A stretch of DNA of 26,589 bases. Origin: a virus. Of this stretch, positions 1 to 8,094 are shown piece by piece. The notes below the pieces were generated by a model. The model was given only the letters and a program-made list of their open reading frames with translations, was not told the origin of the DNA and ran no database searches. The position numbers were made by a program, and so were the translations under genes. The stretch is from positions 1 through 26,589 of the IMG/VR virus record IMGVR_UViG_3300037137_002573. One strand, written 5' to 3'. The first letter of the stretch is position 1. Each line of letters opens with the position of its first letter.

Positions 1-1753
1 TAAGGTGCCTGCACCGCTCCGGGATCGCCTTCATGTACCTCTCTACGTCAGGGAACGTGTCGAAGTACGCCCTTATCTTGTCGGACGCGATAGACTCTTT
101 GGCCGTCAACCACCATGCCTTCTCTTCGGTGAGCAGAGGATTGTTTTTGATCTTCCTCTTGACCCTCTTCACAATCCTTGGTCCATCACTCAACAGCTCC
201 TGAAGCCTTACCTCTACGTCCTCGTCAGGGATGTCGATTTCCGTACTGATCTTTCCTGGCCCGGCGCCGAAGATGATGCCGAACCCAACGGCCTTCATGT
301 CCTGACGAAGCCGACGCAGCCACTTCTGCCGCTCATCGGGCGTCTTTGTTTTCTTGGCAGCCACAACCTCCTCGTACGTGACCCCTGGGGTCATCCTGGC
401 TACCGTGAAAGAGTGCAAGTCTCTCCCTTCCAGAATGGCCTGGATCATGGCTTTGTCGCCCGACATGTGGGCCATGATCCGCATTTCCAACTGCTCGTAG
501 TCGGCGACGATGAGTCTGAAACCTGGGGGCGCGATGAACGCCATGCGGATTCCAAACTCGTCATGATCCGGGGTAGGAAAGTTCTGGCTATTGGGCACGT
601 CGGTAGAGAACCGCCCAGTCCTAGCTCCGAACTGGTTGAAGTTCGGGTGAATGCGGTGGTCCTCAAAGTAGTTGGACAGATCCATCAAGGTGGTCAGGTA
701 CGTGCTCTTGGTTTTGTGAAGCTTTCGGCACCGGAGAATCTGCTTCGCTACGTCTTGGCCGATAGCAACCAGAAGGTCCATGACCTCTTCGTCTACGGAA
801 GGCCGATTGCCAGCCGTCATCTTCACCGGTTTGAGCCCTAGGCCCCCTTGGTCTTTGGGACCAAAGAAGAACTCCGCCAACTGCGGCGGAGACTGGAGGT
901 TGATGGGCTTCCCCCGGACCCGGTTGACCTCGCGCTCCAGCTCTCCAATCTCAGCGTCGATGACCGGAATCTTGCTCTGCAAATACTCGATGTCGACCGG
1001 GATGCCCCGGCGCTCCATGCGCCACAGCACCTTCGTTATATCGATCTCCATGTCCAAGAAGTACTTCCAAAGGTTGTACCCTTTGTTGTCGACCGGAGCC
1101 GCAGAGAGCTTCTCGATCAGCCATTCCACCGTCCTGAGGTGGGCATAGGCGTCATACGAGGCATAGTCGATGACCTTGTTGATGGGCAGGTCATAGAGGC
1201 TGGTCTCGTACTCTTTGATCTTCTTGTTGTTGGCATCCAACCCTCCACTGAAGAGGTCAAGGAAAGGGGTCATGTGCAGCCCGCACCACTGGGCTGCGCA
1301 TGACTTCAGTCCTCGGATCTGTTTGTTCTCGTCGTGCAAGCCAGCAAGGGCGAGCCCGTCGACGATGTGGGCGTTCCAGATGTTGATCGCCATGTTCCAC
1401 GAAACATGGGCATCATACTTAGCATTCCAGCAGGCGAACCAAGCATCTGGATTCTCCAGCAGCGGAGCAAAGTACCGAAAATGTTCTCCTCGCAGGCACC
1501 ACCGGCGGTATTGACCGCGATCCTTGAATGACAGCGACCAGAACGTCACAGTGTCGGACATCCAGTCCAATGGTTTTCTGGTGCCCACCGTGAAGGGCAG
1601 CTTCTTGCCAGTCGTCTCGGTATCGAAACCGATGAGGTCGCCTTTGTCCTGTTCGATCTTCCTCAGACACAGGCACAGGAATTTCTCGGCTTGCTCATCG
1701 GTCTCGATGTACTCGGGGACTGGCACGCCTATGTTCAACGTGCGGCCTGACAT
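1..1753 (-). CDS. Family A DNA polymerase with 3'-5' exonuclease domain (C-terminus outside the window)
   Basis: Replicative phage DNA polymerase of the Pol I family. It is partial: 584 codons are visible with no stop before the left edge. The N-terminal exonuclease domain has Exo I IGFDTETTG (D44, E46), Exo II NAKYDAH and Exo III with the Y-x3-D pattern (YASYD), so proofreading looks intact. Polymerase motif A is LIVADYEQLEMRIMA, with the metal-binding Asp near residue 418. Motif B is RQDMKAVGFGIIFGAG, which keeps the O-helix Lys and Phe but has Phe where E. coli Pol I has Tyr766. Motif C (HDE) lies beyond the window. The ATG at 1753 is preceded by GGAG five bases upstream and overlaps the upstream gene by 59 bases. 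It is the last visible gene of the leftward replication operon. The family call is secure. Confidence 0.95.
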   Translation of the reverse strand, partial: MSGRTLNIGVPVPEYIETDEQAEKFLCLCLRKIEQDKGDLIGFDTETTGKKLPFTVGTRKPLDWMSDTVTFWSLSFKDRGQYRRWCLRGEHFRYFAPLLENPDAWFACWNAKYDAHVSWNMAINIWNAHIVDGLALAGLHDENKQIRGLKSCAAQWCGLHMTPFLDLFSGGLDANNKKIKEYETSLYDLPINKVIDYASYDAYAHLRTVEWLIEKLSAAPVDNKGYNLWKYFLDMEIDITKVLWRMERRGIPVDIEYLQSKIPVIDAEIGELEREVNRVRGKPINLQSPPQLAEFFFGPKDQGGLGLKPVKMTAGNRPSVDEEVMDLLVAIGQDVAKQILRCRKLHKTKSTYLTTLMDLSNYFEDHRIHPNFNQFGARTGRFSTDVPNSQNFPTPDHDEFGIRMAFIAPPGFRLIVADYEQLEMRIMAHMSGDKAMIQAILEGRDLHSFTVARMTPGVTYEEVVAAKKTKTPDERQKWLRRLRQDMKAVGFGIIFGAGPGKISTEIDIPDEDVEVRLQELLSDGPRIVKRVKRKIKNNPLLTEEKAWWLTAKESIASDKIRAYFDTFPDVERYMKAIPERCRHL

Positions 1754-2033
1754 GTGCTCTCCATTTGAATGCGGGGATTGCATCCAGGATGAGGTGAACG
1801 TAGGCGCTGACGTCTACGTCGTAATCTCCACCAACGGCTTCTCGTAGTTTCACGAACTGACCAAGCGCGTGATGGAGCGCGCTCCCCAGCTCCAAGACTG
1901 TTTCGCCGCTACCTGAGTCTGGGCATTCAAGCTCAGACTGCAGGTTCTCGACGATAGCCTTGAGACTGGAGAGCGCCTTGGACCTCATCGCACTCTGATA
2001 CCGCACGGCATCATAGTGCTTGGTCCAGCCCAT
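1695..2033 (-). CDS. Hypothetical protein, 112 aa
   Basis: Not recognised. It is a small, mostly helical-looking protein. Its ATG shares one base with the TGA of the preceding zinc-ribbon gene (TGATG), which implies translational coupling; no strong Shine-Dalgarno sequence lies directly upstream. The last 19 codons overlap the start of the DNA polymerase gene in another frame, and that overlapping tail is Arg/His-rich. Its place between the candidate single-strand binding protein and the polymerase suggests a replication accessory role, but only by position. It fills the gap between two well-supported genes in the same direction, which supports it being real. Confidence 0.7.
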   Translation of the reverse strand: MGWTKHYDAVRYQSAMRSKALSSLKAIVENLQSELECPDSGSGETVLELGSALHHALGQFVKLREAVGGDYDVDVSAYVHLILDAIPAFKWRAHVRPHVEHRRASPRVHRDR

Positions 2034-3277
2034 CAGTACGGAACGTCCTCACCCTCGGCAGGGGCCGCGGGATCTGCGTTGGCTTGGTCCCTGTTGAACT
2101 TGGGGTACACGCCAGCTCCAACTGCACGTCCAGAAGACGTGAAGGGGTTGGCCAGCTTGACCTCCTTGGATTGCTCCTCGGGAGTCATGGGCCGCAGCAG
2201 GTACTCCAAGTCCATAGGCTTCTTGTGGCTCTCGGCGATCTTCACAGCCAAGGCATCCCCACCCTGGAACTGAGGGTCAAACAAGCGGGGATCGGGTTCT
2301 TGGATCTTGTAGTCGTCGATGACCACCCGGCGCTCCTTGTCGGCGCCTGTGGTGCGCAGCGTGAGCTGGCAATCGAACACCCCGTATGGGTCGACCGCAC
2401 AGTCAGGCGTCGAGCACACCCGGCTGGGAACCGGGAGGGCATTGGCGCCGCACTCGCACTTGTGTCGCTCCTTCGTGGCCGGAAGGATCTTGTCATGGTC
2501 CGTGTACCGAGCGGACCAGCGGGCATGACACTTCGGGCACTCTGCCTCATTGGTGTCGGCGTGGATCTCCACCCCATCGGATTGGCAGGCGTCACACGTC
2601 AGGGCGACGTCCAGAATCACCTTCTGGCACCCCGAGCAGTAGAAGCTTGGGACATAGACGCTGCCTCCGCACTTGCAGTAGCTGTTCTCGATCTGCTTGT
2701 TGAGATCATGGATCGAGTGCTGCCACTGGCCAGGAGAGAAGGTCGTGTAGAACTTGTTGCCGAACACCTTGGGGAGACTCTCTCCGCAGTACTGACAGCC
2801 TCGGCCTTCGCACTTCTCTCGCCGGTGGTACGTTCCCTTGGCGGTGTCGTTCTCGTCCTTGTAGTACTCCACCAGGTGGTACCACTCCTCGATCCAGCCG
2901 CCGACCGCGTAGTAGATGCGGGCGCCCTGCTGGTCGAGGTTGGGATTTGCCGGGATGTTCTGCAGACCATAGGCCTGCGGGTTCATGTAGGCGTGGATGA
3001 TGCACGGCTCGTTGATGTCCGCGCCGCACTCCAGGTACGTGCCCTTGCCCTTCTTGCCTCCGAACGGGAGGTAGTGCTGCTTGCCCACCCGGAACGGGAG
3101 CTTCTTGCTCGTGACAGGATGAACGTAGGGTTTTTCGGGGTAAGAGAAGTGCACCTTGATGGGTGCGTCGCTGAGCTTGTGGAACAGTGACCACTTCTTG
3201 CCCGAGGTCTTCCTACCTGCTTTGCGGTCTTGGTCGAGACTTTCGTCCCATCCATCTTGATCGTACTCCGTAGCCAT
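2033..3277 (-). CDS. Zinc-ribbon-rich protein, candidate single-stranded DNA-binding protein, 414 aa
   Basis: The middle of the protein carries at least three Cys-based metal sites: C156/C161/C164, C201/C203/C214/C217, C228/C231/C247/C250 and C274/C276/C288/C293. The C-terminus is Pro/Ala-rich and ends in EGEDVPY, which resembles the acidic tip of bacterial SSB proteins (DDDIPF) that recruits partners. It sits between primase and polymerase, where many phages keep their ssDNA-binding protein. The SSB role is therefore inferred from the tail and location; I do not recognise an OB fold directly. The start ATG at 3277 has an AGGAGG site seven bases upstream, which lies inside the primase coding sequence. 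An alternative is a zinc-binding replication or recombination mediator. Confidence 0.6.
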   Translation of the reverse strand: MATEYDQDGWDESLDQDRKAGRKTSGKKWSLFHKLSDAPIKVHFSYPEKPYVHPVTSKKLPFRVGKQHYLPFGGKKGKGTYLECGADINEPCIIHAYMNPQAYGLQNIPANPNLDQQGARIYYAVGGWIEEWYHLVEYYKDENDTAKGTYHRREKCEGRGCQYCGESLPKVFGNKFYTTFSPGQWQHSIHDLNKQIENSYCKCGGSVYVPSFYCSGCQKVILDVALTCDACQSDGVEIHADTNEAECPKCHARWSARYTDHDKILPATKERHKCECGANALPVPSRVCSTPDCAVDPYGVFDCQLTLRTTGADKERRVVIDDYKIQEPDPRLFDPQFQGGDALAVKIAESHKKPMDLEYLLRPMTPEEQSKEVKLANPFTSSGRAVGAGVYPKFNRDQANADPAAPAEGEDVPY

Positions 3278-4289
3278 GTCTGCCTCCTACGCGCGTTGCG
3301 TTGCTGAGAACTGCATTGAGTTCTTGTTCATCAAGGTCGTCTGGCTGCGTGTCCTCGTCATACTGACTAGGATAGTGGCAGCGGTAGACCGGAAAGGAAC
3401 CTACCGCCAAGGTCTGACAGATCTTTTCTGCTCCCGACTTGCCGGCGTAGTTGTTGTCCAGGAGCACAAAGGTCTCAGGCCCCAGACTCCGTACGATTCT
3501 CTCCTGTGCCGGCGACAGCCGAGCTCCCATCAGCGCCACCGTGTTGGTCCAGCCTTGCTGAACCATCCACAGACAGGCCTTGTAGCCTTCGACGATGATG
3601 AGCTGCTCGGTGTGCGAGCGGTTGACACGTTGATGGCACTTGTCCAGTCGCCAGAGGTGATCTCTCACCCCCTCGTTGGAGTAGTCGGGATACCATTCTC
3701 CGAGCTCTCCGGGAACCTCCTTGCCGTGCACTACGTGACGGCCGTTGTAGACCAGGTACTTTGGTTGCTCGAACGGGCGCGTGGCCCGCCCTGAGATGCC
3801 GATGAGATTTCCAAACAAGTCTCTGATGGGGAACGTGATCCTGTCGTTGCGCTTGTCGTAGCCAACGTCGTGCTCTTTCAGGATCTGGGGCTCGAAGCCC
3901 TGCTCCACCAGCTCGTTGGGCAGCCAATCAAACACCCCCAACAAAGCATCGGGAAGAGTGTGCTCTCCTTTGAAAGACTTCCTGGCCCGCAAGCGAGCCC
4001 TGGCTTTGAACACCTCTTCGTTCTTGACGGAATCGCGCTCGGCGTCCTCGAGCAGTGCCTCAATCTTGAGGCTCTTGAGCCCGAGCTCCTTGAGCAACCA
4101 CTTCAGACCACTGCCGTGAACTGGACAGCCGAAGCAGCCCCATTTACCCGTCTCCCGGTTGATCCAGAAGGATGGGTGACTCTCCTGCCCCCCTTTGTGA
4201 AACGGACATGCTGCGGAAACGAAATCCTCTTTGATCCTCACAAGCCTCAGGTTTTCTTGGGCTATCTGGTCTACGAGTCCTCCTATCAT
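3213..4289 (-). CDS. DnaG-type primase (CHC2 zinc finger plus TOPRIM), 358 aa
   Basis: Makes RNA primers at the replication fork. The N-terminal zinc finger is C28-P-F-H31 with C52-F-G-C55. The central region matches the DnaG catalytic core, with a TOPRIM domain starting LIIVEGYKA (E234) followed by VLLDNNYAG (D278) and a QPDDL segment. The usual D-x-D of TOPRIM reads D278-N-N280, so the second acidic residue is Asn. The protein stops shortly after TOPRIM in a basic tail and lacks a DnaG-like helicase-binding domain. The ATG overlaps the TGA of the helicase gene upstream (ATGA), so the two are translationally coupled. The last 65 bases overlap the next gene. Primase plus DnaB-like helicase as adjacent separate genes fits a primosome. 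Confidence 0.9.
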   Translation of the reverse strand: MIGGLVDQIAQENLRLVRIKEDFVSAACPFHKGGQESHPSFWINRETGKWGCFGCPVHGSGLKWLLKELGLKSLKIEALLEDAERDSVKNEEVFKARARLRARKSFKGEHTLPDALLGVFDWLPNELVEQGFEPQILKEHDVGYDKRNDRITFPIRDLFGNLIGISGRATRPFEQPKYLVYNGRHVVHGKEVPGELGEWYPDYSNEGVRDHLWRLDKCHQRVNRSHTEQLIIVEGYKACLWMVQQGWTNTVALMGARLSPAQERIVRSLGPETFVLLDNNYAGKSGAEKICQTLAVGSFPVYRCHYPSQYDEDTQPDDLDEQELNAVLSNATRVGGRHGYGVRSRWMGRKSRPRPQSR

Positions 4290-5899
4290 TTCTTCACCGT
4301 GGCCTTCATGGAGGCGCTGATTTGAGCTGCGTACTCAGAGGTCGCGACCTTGACGTTCGATTTCTTGGGACGGGTATCATCGTCTCCCTTCTCGTCGTCC
4401 TTGACCCACTTCTCGATGTCCTTCATGGACGGCCGGTCGTCTAGCAGCTCGAACTTGTAGCCTGGTATGACTCGCAACGTGAAAGCGTTGAGCACACCTT
4501 CCCGATTGCCGCCGAGCACCAAAGCGATGTCGGCATAGGCCCGCCCTTGCCCTTCTCTTTCGGTCAGACGGTCGGCTAGCCAATCCATCGACAGCCTGGG
4601 GTCTCCTGGTGGCAGGTCAAGCTGTGGCCTTCCATCATAGGCGGGCCTCGGCTGCACTCGTCTTGGGGCCCTCTTGATCTTGTCGTACTCCACCTCGTAG
4701 TCCTCTTCGTGCAAACCCGCTCCTGTGCCGGGTTTCTTGAGAACTCGGATTATGAGATCAGATTCCCTGGCGATGACGTCAGCGTCTGCCATATCGGCCA
4801 GGGTGTTGCCGTAGGTCTTGTCTCCCATTCGGTTGGCCTGATGGACCGCTACGATGGGCAGCCCGATGTCCTCGGCGTATCCCTTGATGTCCTCGGCCAG
4901 GGCCGCCACCCTCTTCCACCTTTCGCTCAGGTCCTCTGACCGCTCTGAGTCCATGTGGTAGAAGCTGTCCATGTAGATGACATTGGGTCGGAACCTCGAG
5001 ACCCATGCCTTCAACCCATCCAGCTTCACCGGAGCGTCACGGCCACACAGGAGTAAGAGATCTCTGGTCCCCCGGTCTGCCCCGTAGCTCATGTCCTCCT
5101 TGGCCGCTTCCCTGGTAAGAAGGCCGTCGAAAATCCGAGTCGCCTGCTGTTCCAAGCGAGGTGGCAGAAGCCCCGCTTTGAACATCTGGTAGTCGACGTT
5201 GGCCAGAAGCGACCCCATCCTCATGGCGAGCTTCCGCTCAGACATCTCTCGGGACCAGACGAGGACTCGACAGTTGTTCACCATGAAGTCATAGGCCGCG
5301 CAGTATAGGAGGATCCAAGTCTTCATGGACTTCATGCGGCCATAGAAGACAACGAAGTCCCCGTCCCTTTTCCCCAAGGTATCCTCAGTTAGGCATTTCC
5401 ACGGCCATGCCACTCCGTAGATTGACCCCGACCGCGCGCCGGCATACTGCTCCTTGGACAACGATGCGATGTCGGACAAGCTTGTGTATTCCACGCTTTC
5501 TCCGGAGCGCTCCATCTCCAGGTCTTGAACGCGCTGACGCATGATCTTCAGAGCATTCTCTGGGTTCTCTATGACGAGCTCCTGGAAGAACTGTGCTAGC
5601 CCTCGAGCGTCGTTGTCGAACTTCGACATCTTCAGCTCGTTGATGAGCTGCTCCAGACCCTCGTACTCATCCGGAGAGTTGGCTGTCGGCACAAACGAGG
5701 GCCACCGCATCCGTACTCTCCCGATTGTAGGGAGGGTGCGGATGGTGCCTGGGCTATGCCAGAACTGGCTGATGTATTCCCAGATCCCACGGGCCTCGGC
5801 GCCTGTGAAGTGCTCCTTCTTGAGACCCTTGTGGATGGCGTCCTGAAGAGTCCCAGACTCCAAGATCTTGGTCAGGATTCGGTGCTCCAGTGCAGCCAT
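4286..5899 (-). CDS. DnaB-like replicative helicase, 537 aa
   Basis: RecA-fold helicase of the DnaB family, expected to form a hexamer that unwinds DNA ahead of the polymerase. Residues 1 to about 100 are a helical N-terminal region. The ATPase domain has a P-loop at 187-194 (GRMKSMKT), Walker B VIYMDSF with D311, and AVHQANR near 351-357, which corresponds to the DnaB motif containing the sensor Gln. The P-loop has Met where the conserved Gly before Lys-Thr is expected. The open frame extends to 6022, but the ATG at 5899 has a perfect AAGGAGG site and lies one base after the stop of the upstream gene, so I chose it. The C-terminus is charged and Lys-rich. The gene is coupled to the primase by an ATGA overlap. 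Confidence 0.88.
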   Translation of the reverse strand: MAALEHRILTKILESGTLQDAIHKGLKKEHFTGAEARGIWEYISQFWHSPGTIRTLPTIGRVRMRWPSFVPTANSPDEYEGLEQLINELKMSKFDNDARGLAQFFQELVIENPENALKIMRQRVQDLEMERSGESVEYTSLSDIASLSKEQYAGARSGSIYGVAWPWKCLTEDTLGKRDGDFVVFYGRMKSMKTWILLYCAAYDFMVNNCRVLVWSREMSERKLAMRMGSLLANVDYQMFKAGLLPPRLEQQATRIFDGLLTREAAKEDMSYGADRGTRDLLLLCGRDAPVKLDGLKAWVSRFRPNVIYMDSFYHMDSERSEDLSERWKRVAALAEDIKGYAEDIGLPIVAVHQANRMGDKTYGNTLADMADADVIARESDLIIRVLKKPGTGAGLHEEDYEVEYDKIKRAPRRVQPRPAYDGRPQLDLPPGDPRLSMDWLADRLTEREGQGRAYADIALVLGGNREGVLNAFTLRVIPGYKFELLDDRPSMKDIEKWVKDDEKGDDDTRPKKSNVKVATSEYAAQISASMKATVKK

Positions 5900-5900
5900 T

Positions 5901-6251
5901 TCATCCTCCTTCCCCCAAGCCGGGCGGCAGTTGGGGTCCTTGTCCAGATTCGGCTTGAGTCCTTGGGTTCTGGACAGGCCCAAAGGGCGAGATGACCCCG
6001 CCCCCAAACACCACTTGACCAAAGTCCTCCTCAGCTGACTCTAGGAAAGCTCTGAGAGCTTCGATTGTCTTCGGGCTGAAGATTGCCGACTTCACCGGGC
6101 ACGAGCCATAGGTACTGCCCGTCCCTGCGTTCAAGTAGATCATCAGCATCTCGATGTTCGGCTCCGTGTCTAGCTGAGGACGGAAGGTGAACTTCCCCTC
6201 CACCGCCATGACGGCGTCGAACGCAGGGATACCATCGGTGTGTCGGTACAC
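5901..6251 (-). CDS. Hypothetical protein, 116 aa
   Basis: Not recognised. It starts with GTG at 6251 preceded by AGGAGGT, and stops one base before the helicase ATG. The N-terminal two-thirds look like a compact mixed alpha/beta domain. The last 30 residues are rich in Gly, Pro and Gln and are probably disordered. Its position directly upstream of the DnaB-like helicase in the same operon suggests a replication-associated role, such as a loader or accessory, but nothing in the sequence shows this. Confidence 0.75.
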   Translation of the reverse strand: MYRHTDGIPAFDAVMAVEGKFTFRPQLDTEPNIEMLMIYLNAGTGSTYGSCPVKSAIFSPKTIEALRAFLESAEEDFGQVVFGGGVISPFGPVQNPRTQAESGQGPQLPPGLGEGG

Positions 6252-6253
6252 GA

Positions 6254-6793
6254 CTACCTCCTGAAGCTTGGCTTGGGCGGGAGCTTCTTCACGGCGTTGA
6301 CCGCTGGCGCTGCCGCCATCGGGTTGGGTGTTGACGTCCTAGGGACAATCTTCTTCGGTTGGGGAGGGCCTGGAGAGAACCTGCCTTCAGGTGCCGCCGG
6401 CGCTGCCGCCTGCTCTCCTTGGAGGTGGTGGTCTCGGTCTTCCTTCATCATGCTGAGGTCTTCGTTGAGGAGGGCGCGCACCGTGGGTTGGACGACATCA
6501 TGGACGGCCTGACAAGTCTCCAGACTGTTGTCACAGGTGATCGACATGCTCACGAACGACTTGGCCGAGCAGCCGTACTCCTTGGAGTGGGACAGCTCTC
6601 CACCAATCGTCACCCTCCCAAGAGCGTTGCCGAGAAACTCATCAAGCTGAGCCATGATTTCCTCCGTCAGGACGGTAGCCAGCTCTTGCTGCTTGGTCCT
6701 GTGTTTTGCTTGTCCGTTGTTGGTCCACTCGCAGTTGCGAATGACGTGGTCTCTGAGATCGTAGGTCTCGTAGAGAACTGCTTCGTCTGACAT
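6254..6793 (-). CDS. Hypothetical protein with Pro/Ala-rich C-terminus, 179 aa
   Basis: Not recognised. The first 110 residues look folded, with a short beta-like stretch around GRVTIGGELSHSKEYGCSAK followed by helix. The final 60 residues are Pro/Ala/Lys-rich and likely a flexible linker or tail. The ATG at 6793 follows an AGGAGG site. Two bases separate its stop from the next gene, and it lies in the middle of the replication operon. No catalytic motif was seen. Confidence 0.75.
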   Translation of the reverse strand: MSDEAVLYETYDLRDHVIRNCEWTNNGQAKHRTKQQELATVLTEEIMAQLDEFLGNALGRVTIGGELSHSKEYGCSAKSFVSMSITCDNSLETCQAVHDVVQPTVRALLNEDLSMMKEDRDHHLQGEQAAAPAAPEGRFSPGPPQPKKIVPRTSTPNPMAAAPAVNAVKKLPPKPSFRR

Positions 6794-6801
6794 GGCGCCT
6801 C

Positions 6802-7338
6802 CTAGATGGGCGGCACCGTCACCGCCGTCGTCATCTCTTCTTTCTTCCTGAACGCTGAGTTGAATGCTTCAGCGTAATCGGGGTGCTGAGCAAACCAGGC
6901 AACAGCAGCCTTCTTCTCGAGCACCACAGTCTTCAGCACACCCTCTTGAATGAGCGCGTGAAGAACGTCGGGCCCGTTGTCCATGCTGGCGATGAGTTTG
7001 GTGACAGCGTCATCGTCATAGTGGTCAGTCGACCACTTCTTTTGGGCTATGAAATCTCCGATCGTCATTCCAGCCGCGGCCACCAAGGGCTTGGCCTTGT
7101 TGATGGCATTCACGACGATGTCCTCTTGGTGTTTGACGTCGTCGAGCGCCTGCTTAGCCTTCGGGAACTTCTGGTCCCACTCGGCGCGCATCTGCTGGAG
7201 AACGGAGAACTGCCGCTCGAATGCAGCGACGGCTGTTCGAGCGACATGCACCTCTGGACTCTCCTTGGGAGCTGCGGGGCGGGGTTGGACTTTGTTGGTG
7301 GGCTTGAGAGACGGTCTACCGATAGTCGGCCGGGGCAT
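6802..7338 (-). CDS. Hypothetical protein with central coiled-coil, 178 aa
   Basis: Not recognised. A basic, Pro-rich N-terminus (about 30 residues) precedes a long charged helix of roughly residues 33-85 that looks like a coiled coil. A second helical domain follows. The ATG at 7338 has a GAGGAGG site. The gene follows the uracil-DNA glycosylase gene by nine bases and belongs to the same leftward operon. It could be an adaptor or a structural partner of the repair and replication enzymes; this is only positional inference. Confidence 0.72.
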   Translation of the reverse strand: MPRPTIGRPSLKPTNKVQPRPAAPKESPEVHVARTAVAAFERQFSVLQQMRAEWDQKFPKAKQALDDVKHQEDIVVNAINKAKPLVAAAGMTIGDFIAQKKWSTDHYDDDAVTKLIASMDNGPDVLHALIQEGVLKTVVLEKKAAVAWFAQHPDYAEAFNSAFRKKEEMTTAVTVPPI

Positions 7339-7347
7339 GGTTCCTCC

Positions 7348-8094
7348 TCAGATGGGGCGCGCCGGGTTGGCATAGCGCGCTTTGATGGTCTCCACGTACG
7401 TGGCTATTTTCTCCAGATCTCTGACAGTTTTCACTGCCCAGCCGTTTTGTGGAAAGACCGGCTTCTTTGGGTCGTATCCATCGGTGCGGAGCACGAAGGC
7501 TGGATGCACGATGGGGATCATGTCGTAGTCGAGGGTGTGCTCTTTCTTGTCGTCTCCTTTCCGTGGGAACAGACGGCCCGGTATCTCAGCCCCGTTCGGG
7601 TCTCCCAGGATCCTGAACTCCGGGCGCGGGCTGCTGAACACTGTTCCGTGGTGGTCCAAGATCGACCAGTCCCGACCTCGAGCTAACGCTTTGAGAGCCT
7701 CGGCTCCGATGGGGACGATGACCAAGGGGTCCACAATGTAGATGATCTCGTTGAGCCGAGGTCGACAAAAGTCTCGCTCGACCTTCATGGGATCGCGGTT
7801 GTTGGGAGGACGGCACGCCACGATGTTCGTGATGTAGGTGTCCCCCCGAGAGATGTTTGCCAAGGAGAGCAAAGCATCGAACAGACTGCCCGACTCCCCG
7901 CAAAAAGGAATACCCTGCTCATCCTCGTCACCACCGGGTGCCTCCCCGATGAAGAGGATGTCGGCATTTGGGTTTCCTATTCCGAACACGACGTTGGTTC
8001 GGGTCTGGCAAAGATCACAACTACCGCAATCGCTCCAGAGGTCGGCTAAAAACTCGAGCTTTTCGGCTTTCCATTCCGGAGTCCACTTGTCCAT
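7348..8094 (-). CDS. Uracil-DNA glycosylase, family 4 type (Fe-S), 248 aa
   Basis: Removes uracil from DNA. The N-terminus has the Cys pair C23-x2-C26 (also C29), and the middle has C94 and C110. The spacings C23-C26, C26-C94 (68) and C94-C110 (16) match the 4Fe-4S ligands of family 4 enzymes such as Thermus UDGa. Motif 1 is IGEAPGGDEDEQGIPFCG and the distal motif is IVHPAF. Compared with cellular family 4 enzymes (about 200 residues) it has an insertion of roughly 30 residues at 155-190. The start ATG overlaps the stop of the upstream gene by one base (TGATG), with AGGAAGG eight bases upstream. It may remove cytosine-deamination damage during replication, or be part of uracil-related host conflict. 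Confidence 0.92.
   Translation of the reverse strand: MDKWTPEWKAEKLEFLADLWSDCGSCDLCQTRTNVVFGIGNPNADILFIGEAPGGDEDEQGIPFCGESGSLFDALLSLANISRGDTYITNIVACRPPNNRDPMKVERDFCRPRLNEIIYIVDPLVIVPIGAEALKALARGRDWSILDHHGTVFSSPRPEFRILGDPNGAEIPGRLFPRKGDDKKEHTLDYDMIPIVHPAFVLRTDGYDPKKPVFPQNGWAVKTVRDLEKIATYVETIKARYANPARPI

Noticed and set aside
5-841. Long plus-strand open frames over the replication operon (also 2084-3190, 3276-3794, 6883-7686)
   Set aside because: They lie opposite minus-strand genes with clear motifs, lack ribosome sites and resemble no protein; they are shadows produced by GC-rich codon use.
5900-6022. 41-codon N-terminal extension of the DnaB-like helicase
   Set aside because: It overlaps the 116-aa gene, while the ATG at 5899 has a perfect AAGGAGG site.
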